Of a stretch of 64,000 nucleotides of DNA, positions 1-7,687 are shown in pieces. Source of the stretch: Ignavibacteriales bacterium (GTDB lineage: Bacteria; Bacteroidota; Ignavibacteria; Ignavibacteriales; Ignavibacteriaceae); contig JADJIH010000002.1 in the NCBI GenBank assembly GCA_016707115.1, positions 305,628-369,627 on the forward strand, in the 5' to 3' direction. How positions within the stretch are numbered: the stretch's first letter is position 1; every line of letters starts with the position of its first letter. Under the pieces are notes generated by a model. The model saw only the letters and a list, made by a program, of their open reading frames with translations. It was not told where the DNA came from and did no database searches. A program made the translations under genes and the position numbers.

Positions 1-786
1 TTCATTAAACTCAAAATTTACTTTTGCATTAAATATTTGTGCAGAGGCAACAGAACCGTATATATTTCCAACGTAAAAACCAGCTCCAAGAGCTGCAAAT
101 ATCCATGCCCGAGTTGGATGATCGTGTTCAAAGTTTGTGTAAGCTAAGTAAGTAAACAATCCTGTTAAAAGAAATGCAGTTATTCCATCGCCATAATCTT
201 TAGTATAAATTTTTCCCGAACCAGGAATAATTGCGGAAAGAACTCCCGCCAGTGCTTCACTTTTATAAGGTGGATTTTTCTTCAGATTATAAAAATCAGA
301 TATTGTTTTTTTTTCTTCAACCTCAAATGGAATTAAAAAGCTTTCCTTTTCGGGAAGCTCAGTTTTAGATAGCAAAAGTGCTGTATTCTTTAATCTATAA
401 GCATTGTTTGCATATAGTGATTTGGAGTTTATAAGTGTCTCCGCAACTGCATAAAAGACTGAATCAATATTTTGCAAGTAGAGCGATTTGAGTAGTTCAA
501 TTTTGCTTTGTTCATAAAATGGTGATGTTTTTTTTATCAAGCCAAGTTTGTTAATTGCATTTTCACAATCGTTCATTGAAGAATATGCAATTGTAATTTT
601 AAACTGTACCAAATCATCATCAACTGCTACTAAATATTTTTCATATTCATCAATAGCTCGCAAATAATCGTTATCGCAAAAAAGGAAATCAGCAAATAAC
701 TTAATGTTTTCTGGTGATTGAAAATCTATTTGCTGGGAAAACATTATTGAGGATAAAAGGATGATTAAATAAAATATTTTAAGCAT
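1..786 (-). CDS. TPR/membrane protein, C-terminus beyond window edge
   Basis: An open frame of 262 codons reads from an ATG at 786 to the window edge without a stop, so the 3' end is missing. The N-terminus is a signal peptide (MLKIFYLIILLSSIMFSQ), followed by a helical region resembling TPR units (residues about 25-130, for example 'RAIDEYEKYL') and, from about residue 180, a glycine-rich hydrophobic segment ('LSAIIPGSGKIYTKDYGDG') followed by two likely membrane helices. That motif is typical of DUF5683-like membrane proteins, which often sit beside YidD-like genes. The ATG shares one base with the stop of the YidD-like gene upstream (TAATG), so the two are probably translationally coupled. 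Exact function unknown. Confidence 0.75.
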   Translation of the reverse strand, partial: MLKIFYLIILLSSIMFSQQIDFQSPENIKLFADFLFCDNDYLRAIDEYEKYLVAVDDDLVQFKITIAYSSMNDCENAINKLGLIKKTSPFYEQSKIELLKSLYLQNIDSVFYAVAETLINSKSLYANNAYRLKNTALLLSKTELPEKESFLIPFEVEEKKTISDFYNLKKNPPYKSEALAGVLSAIIPGSGKIYTKDYGDGITAFLLTGLFTYLAYTNFEHDHPTRAWIFAALGAGFYVGNIYGSVASAQIFNAKVNFEFNE

Positions 787-1262
787 TATTCATTTACATA
801 AGTTTTGGCAGGAATGTAATTTATATTTTCTTCCTCCAAAGTATATAATGACACAGGATCATAAAAGTGATTTTTACCATATCTTGGATAATGTTCATGC
901 CTTCCAAAAATATTTGTGTCCCTTGTAAATCTATCGAAGAACATTACAACGCCCTGAAAAACATTTGTTTCTTTAATCGATTGAACCAGAAAACTTGAAC
1001 AAGAAGGTTGGAAAGGACAATTAGCACCATCAACATCTGAAACAAAAAACCAATAGGCATTTATAACAGGTTTTACAATTACATCCGAAACTGATTCGAT
1101 TGAAAGATCATATTCCCTTTCGAGATAATTATTTTTTAACTGATATGTCAGGTCAGATTTTTCCCATCTGACCCAATCTGTCTGAGAATAAATAGCCACC
1201 TGATAAATAAATAGAATGGATAACAAATATTTTTTATTTATTATCAAGTAAAGCTCGGGCAA
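786..1262 (-). CDS. YidD-like protein with signal sequence
   Basis: A protein of 158 residues with an N-terminal hydrophobic segment (about residues 10-26, ending 'YSQ') and a core matching the YidD/DUF37 pattern: 'NCPFQPSCSSFLVQSI', then a Gly-containing helix and 'FFDRFTRD'. YidD proteins are small factors that assist membrane protein insertion; this copy is longer than the usual 70-90 residues and appears exported. The first start is TTG at 1262, inside the end of the acyl-CoA dehydrogenase gene (29-base overlap); a second TTG at 1247 begins just before the lysines of the signal peptide and is an equally good start. No clear Shine-Dalgarno sequence is visible. The stop overlaps the next start by one base. 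Family assignment fairly sure, function inferred. Confidence 0.68.
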   Translation of the reverse strand: MPELYLIINKKYLLSILFIYQVAIYSQTDWVRWEKSDLTYQLKNNYLEREYDLSIESVSDVIVKPVINAYWFFVSDVDGANCPFQPSCSSFLVQSIKETNVFQGVVMFFDRFTRDTNIFGRHEHYPRYGKNHFYDPVSLYTLEEENINYIPAKTYVNE

Positions 1263-2379
1263 TTACTACTTTTTGGATTTCTGACGTACCTTCATAGATC
1301 TCAGTTATCTTGGAATCACGCAAATATCTTTCAACCAGATATTCACGAACATAACCGTAACCACCGTGAACCTGAATTGCATCGAGTGCATTTTGTACAG
1401 CAACTTTTGAAGCATAAAGCTTTGCCATTGCAGCTTCTTTAAAGTAAGGTTTGCCCGCGTCTTTAAGTGCAGCTGCTTTAAATGTTAACAATTTTGCAGC
1501 ATCAACTTTTACTGCCATATCTGAAAGCATAAATTGAATTGCCTGGAAATTAGAAATCGTTTGTCCGAATGCTTTTCTTTCTTTAGCATATTTAACAGCC
1601 GCGTCTAATGAAGCTTCTGCAATTCCAACTGCTTGAGAAGCAATCCCAATTCTTCCGCCGTTAAGTGTATTCATTGCAAAGTTAAATCCTTTACCTTCTT
1701 CCCAAACGATATTTGCTGCTGGAACTCTGCAATTCTGAAATGTAAGTGAACACGTGTCAGAACTTCTAATTCCAAGTTTATCCTCTTTTACTCCATGATC
1801 AAATCCTGGAGTACCTTTTTCAACAACAAAAGTTGAAATCCCCTTATGAGCTAGTTCTTTATTTGTTGTTGCCATAACCAAAACGTAATCAGCAGTCGTT
1901 CCGTTTGTAATCCAGTTCTTAATTCCATTTAGACTAAAATGATCACCATCTTTATCCGCCATAGTCTTTTGTTTTGTTGCATCGCTTCCTGCTTCAGGTT
2001 CTGATAATGCAAATGCACCAAGCTTTTCACCCTTTGCAAGCGGCACAAGATATTTCTGTTTTATAAAATCCGATCCATATTTTTCCAATCCGTAACAAAC
2101 CAAGGAATTATTTACAGACATTATCACACCCAGACTTGCATCAACTTTAGAAATTTCGATCATTGCAAGAACATAACTTAATGTATCCAGCCCAGCACCT
2201 CCGTAATCAGGAGAAACCATCATACCCATAAAACCAAGTTCCCCCATCTTCTTTACTATCTCATAAGGAAACTCTGCGGATTTATCTCTTTGCACGGCAG
2301 AAGGTGCAATTTCATTTAATGCAAAATCTTTAGCGGATTCTTGTATCATTAAATGTTCTTCGGTGAGATCAAAATTCAT
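1234..2379 (-). CDS. acyl-CoA dehydrogenase (short-chain/butyryl type)
   Basis: FAD-dependent oxidation of acyl-CoA to 2-enoyl-CoA, in fatty-acid or amino-acid degradation. The 381 residues fit the family's usual length. Visible are the N-terminal helical domain, the 'FALSEPEAGSDA' substrate/FAD segment (about residue 122), the 'WITNG' segment, and the catalytic-base segment 'YEGTSEIQ' with Glu363, the position used by short- and medium-chain enzymes. The start ATG at 2379 faces rlmN across a 170-bp divergent intergenic region. Downstream the YidD-like gene overlaps its last codons. Chain-length specificity cannot be read from the sequence; butyryl-CoA dehydrogenase is the closest impression. 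Confidence 0.93.
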   Translation of the reverse strand: MNFDLTEEHLMIQESAKDFALNEIAPSAVQRDKSAEFPYEIVKKMGELGFMGMMVSPDYGGAGLDTLSYVLAMIEISKVDASLGVIMSVNNSLVCYGLEKYGSDFIKQKYLVPLAKGEKLGAFALSEPEAGSDATKQKTMADKDGDHFSLNGIKNWITNGTTADYVLVMATTNKELAHKGISTFVVEKGTPGFDHGVKEDKLGIRSSDTCSLTFQNCRVPAANIVWEEGKGFNFAMNTLNGGRIGIASQAVGIAEASLDAAVKYAKERKAFGQTISNFQAIQFMLSDMAVKVDAAKLLTFKAAALKDAGKPYFKEAAMAKLYASKVAVQNALDAIQVHGGYGYVREYLVERYLRDSKITEIYEGTSEIQKVVIARALLDNK

Positions 2380-2521
2380 TTTAAATCCTTTTTTAATTTT
2401 GATAAAAACCTGTTAATTTACGCCTGATTGATTTCAGCGTTTATTTTACATCAAAAATAAAGTAATAAATCTTATGTATCAATCAGGGGATGATTGTTAA
2501 TATCTGGAATAAATATTTTTT

Positions 2522-2551
2522 TTGACAAATCTTAGTTAGTGATAGTATAAT
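2522..2551 (+). promoter_or_regulatory. sigma70-type promoter overlapping first rlmN ATG
   Basis: A perfect TTGACA (2522-2527) is followed after 18 bases by a perfect TATAAT (2546-2551). The TATAAT overlaps the first ATG of the rlmN frame (2550), so a transcript from this promoter would begin near 2557 and could not use that ATG. This suggests that RlmN translation starts at the next in-frame ATG (2592). Confidence 0.5.
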
Positions 2552-3647
2552 GATTGAACAAATCTCAACTGAGGAATCGGTTAGTAAGACAATGCTTAAG
2601 GGTTTGACCCTTAAAGAATTAAAAGACTTCTTTACCGCTGCGGAAGAAAAAAGATTTAGAGGTGATCAGGTTTTTGAGTGGATCTATGGGCACATGGCAG
2701 CAAGTTTTGATGAGATGTCCACAATTCCAAATTACCTTAGAAAAAAATTAAATCTTTATTGTGAACTTAATACTCTTAGCTTAGTCACTTCACAACAATC
2801 ACAACGAACCGGAACAAAGAAATATATATTCAAAACTCATGATGATTTAGCAGTTGAAGCGGTCATTATTCCCGATCCTAAAAGAACCACATTATGTATA
2901 TCAACACAAGTTGGATGTCCTTTGGATTGTCAATTTTGTGCAACAGGATTGATGGGATACAAAAGAAATCTTTCATCTGCAGAAATCATAGATCAGTTTC
3001 TTATGGTTTCCAGGGATTATGGTAAGAATAAAATATCCAATATAGTATATATGGGAATGGGTGAACCTCTTCTTAATTACGCAAACACATTAAAAACATT
3101 ACAGATATTTGCTGAAGAAAAAACAAAAGACATTAGCTTAAGACGTATTACTGTTTCTACGGCCGGCATAGCTCCAAAAATAGTTGAACTTGCAGACAGT
3201 GGGTTGAAAGTGAAATTAGCATTATCATTACATTCAATGTTTGAAGAAACCCGAAATAAAATAATGCCGATAAATAAAAAATATTCTTTGGCAGAAAATC
3301 TTGAAGCTGTTAGGTACTATGCAAAACAAACTGATACACGTATAACTTTTGAATATGTTATGCTAAAAGATATTAATGACAGAACTGATGATCTTAATGC
3401 GCTAATAAGATTATGTAAGTCAATTCCTTGTAAAATTAATGTTATTCCTTTCAATTCAATTTCACATATGAGCCCAACTGGATATGCTCATGAACTACAG
3501 CCATCTCAAAAATTCCGTGTGGATGAATTTGTTAAAACACTTAGAGAAAATGATATTGTGGTAATGGTAAGGTATACGCAGGGTGATGATATTGCTGCAG
3601 CCTGCGGACAATTAGCATATAAGCTTGATCACAATGAAGCAGAGTAA
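2550..3647 (+). CDS. rlmN: 23S rRNA/tRNA (adenine-C2) methyltransferase RlmN
   Basis: Radical SAM enzyme that methylates C2 of A2503 in 23S rRNA and A37 of some tRNAs. The iron-sulfur motif CX3CX2C is seen as Cys123, Cys127 and Cys130 in 'GCPLDCQFCATG'; the second catalytic cysteine is Cys352 in 'GDDIAAACGQLA', and 'YMGMGEPLLN' is the conserved GEP loop. Length of 365 residues from the first ATG is slightly long; starting at Met15 (2592) gives the usual N-terminus 'MLKGLTLKELKDFF' and agrees with the promoter whose TATAAT box overlaps the first ATG. The stop TAA shares its last A with the ATG of the following methyltransferase gene, so the two form an operon. Confidence 0.96.
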   Translation: MIEQISTEESVSKTMLKGLTLKELKDFFTAAEEKRFRGDQVFEWIYGHMAASFDEMSTIPNYLRKKLNLYCELNTLSLVTSQQSQRTGTKKYIFKTHDDLAVEAVIIPDPKRTTLCISTQVGCPLDCQFCATGLMGYKRNLSSAEIIDQFLMVSRDYGKNKISNIVYMGMGEPLLNYANTLKTLQIFAEEKTKDISLRRITVSTAGIAPKIVELADSGLKVKLALSLHSMFEETRNKIMPINKKYSLAENLEAVRYYAKQTDTRITFEYVMLKDINDRTDDLNALIRLCKSIPCKINVIPFNSISHMSPTGYAHELQPSQKFRVDEFVKTLRENDIVVMVRYTQGDDIAAACGQLAYKLDHNEAE

Positions 3648-4207
3648 TGCGTAAGCTTACACACGATGAGATTTCTAAAAATAGAAGCTCTTTAGATAAA
3701 ATTCATACCGTAAAAAAGCTGCCTGTAATAGTCTTACTAAACTCAATCAGAAGTTCATACAATGTTGGTTCGATATTCAGGACCTCAGATGGAGCGATGA
3801 TTGAAAAACTAATCCTTTGTGGTTACACACCTCATCCTCCAATAGATTCTGAAAACACAGGCAACAAGGATGTTTTAAAAACTGCCCTTGGCTCAACTCA
3901 AAGTGTATTGTGGCAATATATCAAGAATCCTGTTGAAGCTATTAATGAGATTAAAGCTCAAGGAATAAAAATTTGTGCACTGGAATTGACTGAGAACAGT
4001 AAACCTTATAACACAATAACTAACAATGATTTTCCGATTTGCCTTGTGGTGGGCAATGAAATTACCGGTGTTTCACAAGAGGTTTTGGATTTGTGTGATT
4101 ATTCAATTGAAATTCCACAATATGGGATTAAACAATCTTTAAATGTTGCAGTAGCTTATGGAATTGCAATCTTCGAACTGAGAAAAATTTTTGATCAGAA
4201 TAAATAA
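3647..4207 (+). CDS. SpoU/TrmH-family RNA 2'-O-methyltransferase
   Basis: SPOUT-fold methyltransferase acting on tRNA or rRNA. The three family motifs are present: 'YNVGSIFRTSDG' (residues about 38-49), 'VVGNEITGV' (about 134) and 'SLNVAVAYGIAIFE' near the C-terminus. At 186 residues it is the short form without an N-terminal substrate-binding domain, like TrmL/TrmH-type proteins. It begins at the ATG overlapping the rlmN stop (TAATG), so it is translated with rlmN; both genes modify RNA. The modified nucleotide cannot be deduced. Confidence 0.88.
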   Translation: MRKLTHDEISKNRSSLDKIHTVKKLPVIVLLNSIRSSYNVGSIFRTSDGAMIEKLILCGYTPHPPIDSENTGNKDVLKTALGSTQSVLWQYIKNPVEAINEIKAQGIKICALELTENSKPYNTITNNDFPICLVVGNEITGVSQEVLDLCDYSIEIPQYGIKQSLNVAVAYGIAIFELRKIFDQNK

Positions 4208-4210
4208 AAA

Positions 4211-4867
4211 TTATACTGCAGCAGTAAAATATTCTTCCCCATTATCCTTTGTATGAATCATCAATAAATTTGCTCTCAACATTTTTACTAAAGTTCTTGA
4301 TGCTCTTCTTTCAGAAATGTTTACAAGATTACTTAGTTCTTTTACACTAATTTTTTCAACTTTTGATAGATATTCAAAAACTGTTTTTTCAGTTGTACCA
4401 AGAATATATTTTTTTAATGCAGTCTGGTTGGATTGAGCACGAAGAATTCTAATCATTTCCTTACTGGCTTGCACACTTTTATCATTAACTCTTATTGTAA
4501 CAATTGCATTTGTAATATCAAGATCTGTTTTATAATCCTGGATACGATGTGGTTTTTTTGTTGATTCGGGAATTCTTACTATTACAATTTCTTTCCCATC
4601 GATTTCTCTATATTCAATTAAATATTCAAGCGGAGGTTCGCAGTAGTTTAGCGCAGCGTCTTTAACAAGTTCAGTGGTTTCTTTTTCGCTTTCCACCCCA
4701 ACTATTTTTTTATCATCATCAATTCCAAATAAAACATATCCACCTTTTGTATTTGCAAATGCAATCATCTCCCGGGCAATTTTATCGTGAGTTGAAAATT
4801 TTCTTTTGAACTCAACCTCAATATTCTCACCTTCTTCAATGAGACTTAATAATTCTCTGTATCGCAT
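4211..4867 (-). CDS. AlbA_2 (Schlafen-like) domain protein with C-terminal HTH
   Basis: The N-terminal 120 residues match the AlbA_2 putative DNA/ATP-binding domain: 'EEGENIEVEFKRKF' followed by 'IAFANTKGGYVLFGIDDD', with the usual 'IVIVRIPES' strand and 'HRI' further on. The last 65 residues form a winged-helix-like segment ('KTVFEYLSKVEKISVKELS...'), so this looks like a transcriptional regulator or DNA-binding protein. Its stop is 4 bases from the stop of the converging methyltransferase gene. Upstream, 31 bases away, is the TPR lipoprotein gene, which may be in the same operon. The regulated target is unknown. Confidence 0.75.
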   Translation of the reverse strand: MRYRELLSLIEEGENIEVEFKRKFSTHDKIAREMIAFANTKGGYVLFGIDDDKKIVGVESEKETTELVKDAALNYCEPPLEYLIEYREIDGKEIVIVRIPESTKKPHRIQDYKTDLDITNAIVTIRVNDKSVQASKEMIRILRAQSNQTALKKYILGTTEKTVFEYLSKVEKISVKELSNLVNISERRASRTLVKMLRANLLMIHTKDNGEEYFTAAV

Positions 4868-4898
4868 AATAGAAGGAATTTATTTTAATCTTTTAAGA

Positions 4899-7289
4899 TT
4901 AATTAAAGTGTTTACGTGGATCCCAGAGAGGTTCATATTTCTTTTTCTGGGTTATTCCAACTTGTTTTTTAGGATCTGATATTTCATTGTTAAGAACTGG
5001 ATTCGATTCTTCAACTATTTTAGTATCTGCAACAACACTTCCAAAAACTTCTTCTGTTAATTTTTCAGATTCTTCATCAGGGTTTAGTGCAATTTGAGTT
5101 GAATCTGATTTCAATTGTACTAATGCATTTAAGCTGTCCTGAATTGCTTTTTGTATTCTGGCTTTTTCCTGTTTATAGATAGATATTTTTTGTGAAACTT
5201 TTTTAACATACGGTGTAGTGGGATATTTAGCTATCAATGTATCATACACGGAAGCAGCAGAATCAAGAAGAAACAAATTATCCTCTAGAATAAAAGCAGA
5301 TGCATATAACGCTTTAGGTGCTAATGGTGATTTTGGATATTCCTTATAAATGCTCCAGAATTTATCTATTGATCTGGAGTAATCAGTTTCAAGCATATAG
5401 TCTTCGGCAGAAGCATAAATCTCTTTTGCAGGATCATAATTTAAATCAATTAAAGGTAAATTTAATTTATTAGCTGCCGCATTCACAATGTTTTTATCTT
5501 TATAATTTTCATAAATTATCCTGAAGAGACTATCAGCCTTTTCTTTTTCGTCTATTGTTAAATAATAACTGCCAATAGCATACAACGTATTAGGATAATA
5601 ACTTGTTTCAGAATATTTTTCTAAATTCTGCTGGTAAAGAAAAAAAGCAGAATCCGGAACATTTAAATCAGTTAAAAATAGATTTCCCAATTCCAGATTA
5701 TCTTTAGAAATTATAGTCTTAGCAGAATCGATTGAGATAGATAAACGTTTCGGTGGATTACCTTTAAAGTCAAGACTATCAAGTTTCAATTGACCTGAAT
5801 TTTTAAGATTCTGAAGTTCTTTATTCTTCAATTCATTTTCAGCTTCAATCCTTTTCTGTTTTCTAAATTCAAACAATCTATTTGAAATTCCAGCAGTATC
5901 AAAAGTGGATACTTCACCTATCTGTATTAAGCTGTCTACTTTAATCAAACTATCTTTAACAAAAATGGAATCTTTGATAAACGATGAATCGATTTTACCA
6001 AGCATTGTATCAGTACCAACATCTTTCCAAATTTCCTGCATTTCTTTTTGTGCAAGAAATTCTTCAAGAATCCTTAATGAATCCGCAAGATATTCAGTTG
6101 AATCTTTTATAAAGATCTCAATGTTCTGAGAATAATAAAGTTGTTTATCAAACTTGTTAATTTCATTTCTCAGTTTAGAATATTTTGCAAATAGAAGATT
6201 ATTGCTTTTAGCTTTATCAACATATTCTTTAGGCGGATTAGAGACAGCAGATTTTGAAAAATAATATCCGGCGCTATCGTAATTTAAAAATTTCGCTCTG
6301 TACAACTCACCCATTTCAAAATTTGAGGCAGAAGAAAAAGGAGTGTTTTTATACGTAGTATCAACCATCCTAAACTGCTCAAGAGCTTGATTATATTCAC
6401 CAAGTTCTACAAGAGTTTTCCCAATTTCAAAATCAATCTCGTTATATGAATTTGAAAATTTATCTTCAGTCCGGATATCTTCAAATACTTCTAATGCTTT
6501 TTGTGTCTGTCCAGCATTACGTAATGCATTTGCATATTTGATTGTTGTACTAACTTCCAGATCAAAATCAGGAGAATAATCAAATACTTTTTCATATGCG
6601 GTTATAGCATTCTCTTTCTCTCCAATTAGTGTGTATAGATTACCCAACTCATAGTAAATCTGTGCACGTATTAAATCATCATTATAAACATCTGCAAACT
6701 CAGTGGCAAGACTAATTGCTTTAGTATAGTCTTTTTCTCTAAGTCTGTATTTAATTTCATGGACATAAGATTCTTTTATGATCAGATTATAACCTTCTTC
6801 AATTCCTTTAGCACGAACCTGTTCAATTAGTTCCAGCGCCCTTGTAATTTCTCTTAATTCAAACGAATTTTTTGCCATCCATAAATTTGCTTCAGTTATA
6901 AGTTCATCATCATCAATATTTGTAGCAAGAAGTTCTTCAAATTTTCTATTTGATTTTTGATAATTATTCTGGTAATAAAATGATTTACCAAGCATCATCA
7001 GTGCTTCATCAACGTATGCAGAAGTGGAGTAGAATTGTAATAGCTTAGAACTTTTTTCTACAACTTTAACTAATGATGCTTTAGCATTACCCGGGATTAT
7101 TAGAGGATCGTTGGAAAAAAGATCTCTTTTTTGAGAGAGTATTTCCAGTTCGGCATCTTCAAACAGGGTTGCAGTATTAAAGTAAAGATTAAAGTAAGTG
7201 GTAAAATTATCCCATACTGAGCATCCGCTCGCAATAAGCAGAAGAAATGATAAAACTAAGAGTTTAGTGGTTTTGTTTCTAAAAATCAT
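4899..7289 (-). CDS. TPR lipoprotein, possible PorW/SprE-like T9SS component
   Basis: A 796-residue lipoprotein: signal sequence with lipobox 'IASGC' (Cys23), then many TPR-like helical repeats (about residues 60-350 and 540-700), a charged middle region and a Gln/Lys-rich tail. The start of the mature protein, 'NFTTYFNLYFNTATLFEDAE', resembles the opening of PorW/SprE, the TPR lipoprotein needed for type IX secretion, and this genome clearly carries T9SS cargo. The T9SS assignment is inference from that N-terminus and overall architecture; it could instead be an unrelated TPR lipoprotein of the cell envelope. The next gene downstream is the AlbA_2 protein; upstream is glnB. Confidence 0.62.
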   Translation of the reverse strand: MIFRNKTTKLLVLSFLLLIASGCSVWDNFTTYFNLYFNTATLFEDAELEILSQKRDLFSNDPLIIPGNAKASLVKVVEKSSKLLQFYSTSAYVDEALMMLGKSFYYQNNYQKSNRKFEELLATNIDDDELITEANLWMAKNSFELREITRALELIEQVRAKGIEEGYNLIIKESYVHEIKYRLREKDYTKAISLATEFADVYNDDLIRAQIYYELGNLYTLIGEKENAITAYEKVFDYSPDFDLEVSTTIKYANALRNAGQTQKALEVFEDIRTEDKFSNSYNEIDFEIGKTLVELGEYNQALEQFRMVDTTYKNTPFSSASNFEMGELYRAKFLNYDSAGYYFSKSAVSNPPKEYVDKAKSNNLLFAKYSKLRNEINKFDKQLYYSQNIEIFIKDSTEYLADSLRILEEFLAQKEMQEIWKDVGTDTMLGKIDSSFIKDSIFVKDSLIKVDSLIQIGEVSTFDTAGISNRLFEFRKQKRIEAENELKNKELQNLKNSGQLKLDSLDFKGNPPKRLSISIDSAKTIISKDNLELGNLFLTDLNVPDSAFFLYQQNLEKYSETSYYPNTLYAIGSYYLTIDEKEKADSLFRIIYENYKDKNIVNAAANKLNLPLIDLNYDPAKEIYASAEDYMLETDYSRSIDKFWSIYKEYPKSPLAPKALYASAFILEDNLFLLDSAASVYDTLIAKYPTTPYVKKVSQKISIYKQEKARIQKAIQDSLNALVQLKSDSTQIALNPDEESEKLTEEVFGSVVADTKIVEESNPVLNNEISDPKKQVGITQKKKYEPLWDPRKHFN

Positions 7290-7336
7290 ATAGATAAGCT
7301 ATTAAACCTTCGGAAAAAGAAAAAGGCATTTTTTTT

Positions 7337-7675
7337 CTACAAAGCCTGAGTGCCGGATTCTTCAGTTCTGATCCTTATTACTTCCTGCACATCAGAAATA
7401 AATATCTTTCCGTCTCCTACCTGCCCAGTTTTTGCTGAACGAAGTATTGCATCTATAACTTTATCCAATAAAGAATCGTCAACAACAATTTCTATTTTTA
7501 TCTTTGGAATAAATTCAATTTGGTATTCACTTCCGCGATACGTTTCTGTATGGCCTTTCTGTCTGCCGTATCCTCGAACTTCAGAAATTGTAAGTCCATG
7601 TATTCCCTCTTCAACCAAAGCTTCTTTTACTTCATCAAGTTTAAAGGGTCTAATAATAGCTTCAATTTTTTTCAT
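7337..7675 (-). CDS. glnB: nitrogen regulatory protein P-II
   Basis: Trimeric signalling protein that senses 2-oxoglutarate, ATP/ADP and nitrogen state. The 112 residues have the family's exact length. The T-loop contains Tyr51 in 'YRGSEY', the site uridylylated in many bacteria, and the second signature 'AKTGQVGDGKIFI' is intact at about residues 82-94. It lies 12 bases downstream of secA, probably in the same transcript. No amtB or glutamine synthetase gene is nearby, but glnE, whose product is controlled by P-II in other bacteria, is 13 kb away at 20360, so a P-II/GlnE circuit is plausible. Confidence 0.95.
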   Translation of the reverse strand: MKKIEAIIRPFKLDEVKEALVEEGIHGLTISEVRGYGRQKGHTETYRGSEYQIEFIPKIKIEIVVDDSLLDKVIDAILRSAKTGQVGDGKIFISDVQEVIRIRTEESGTQAL

Positions 7676-7687
7676 AGAAGACTCCGG

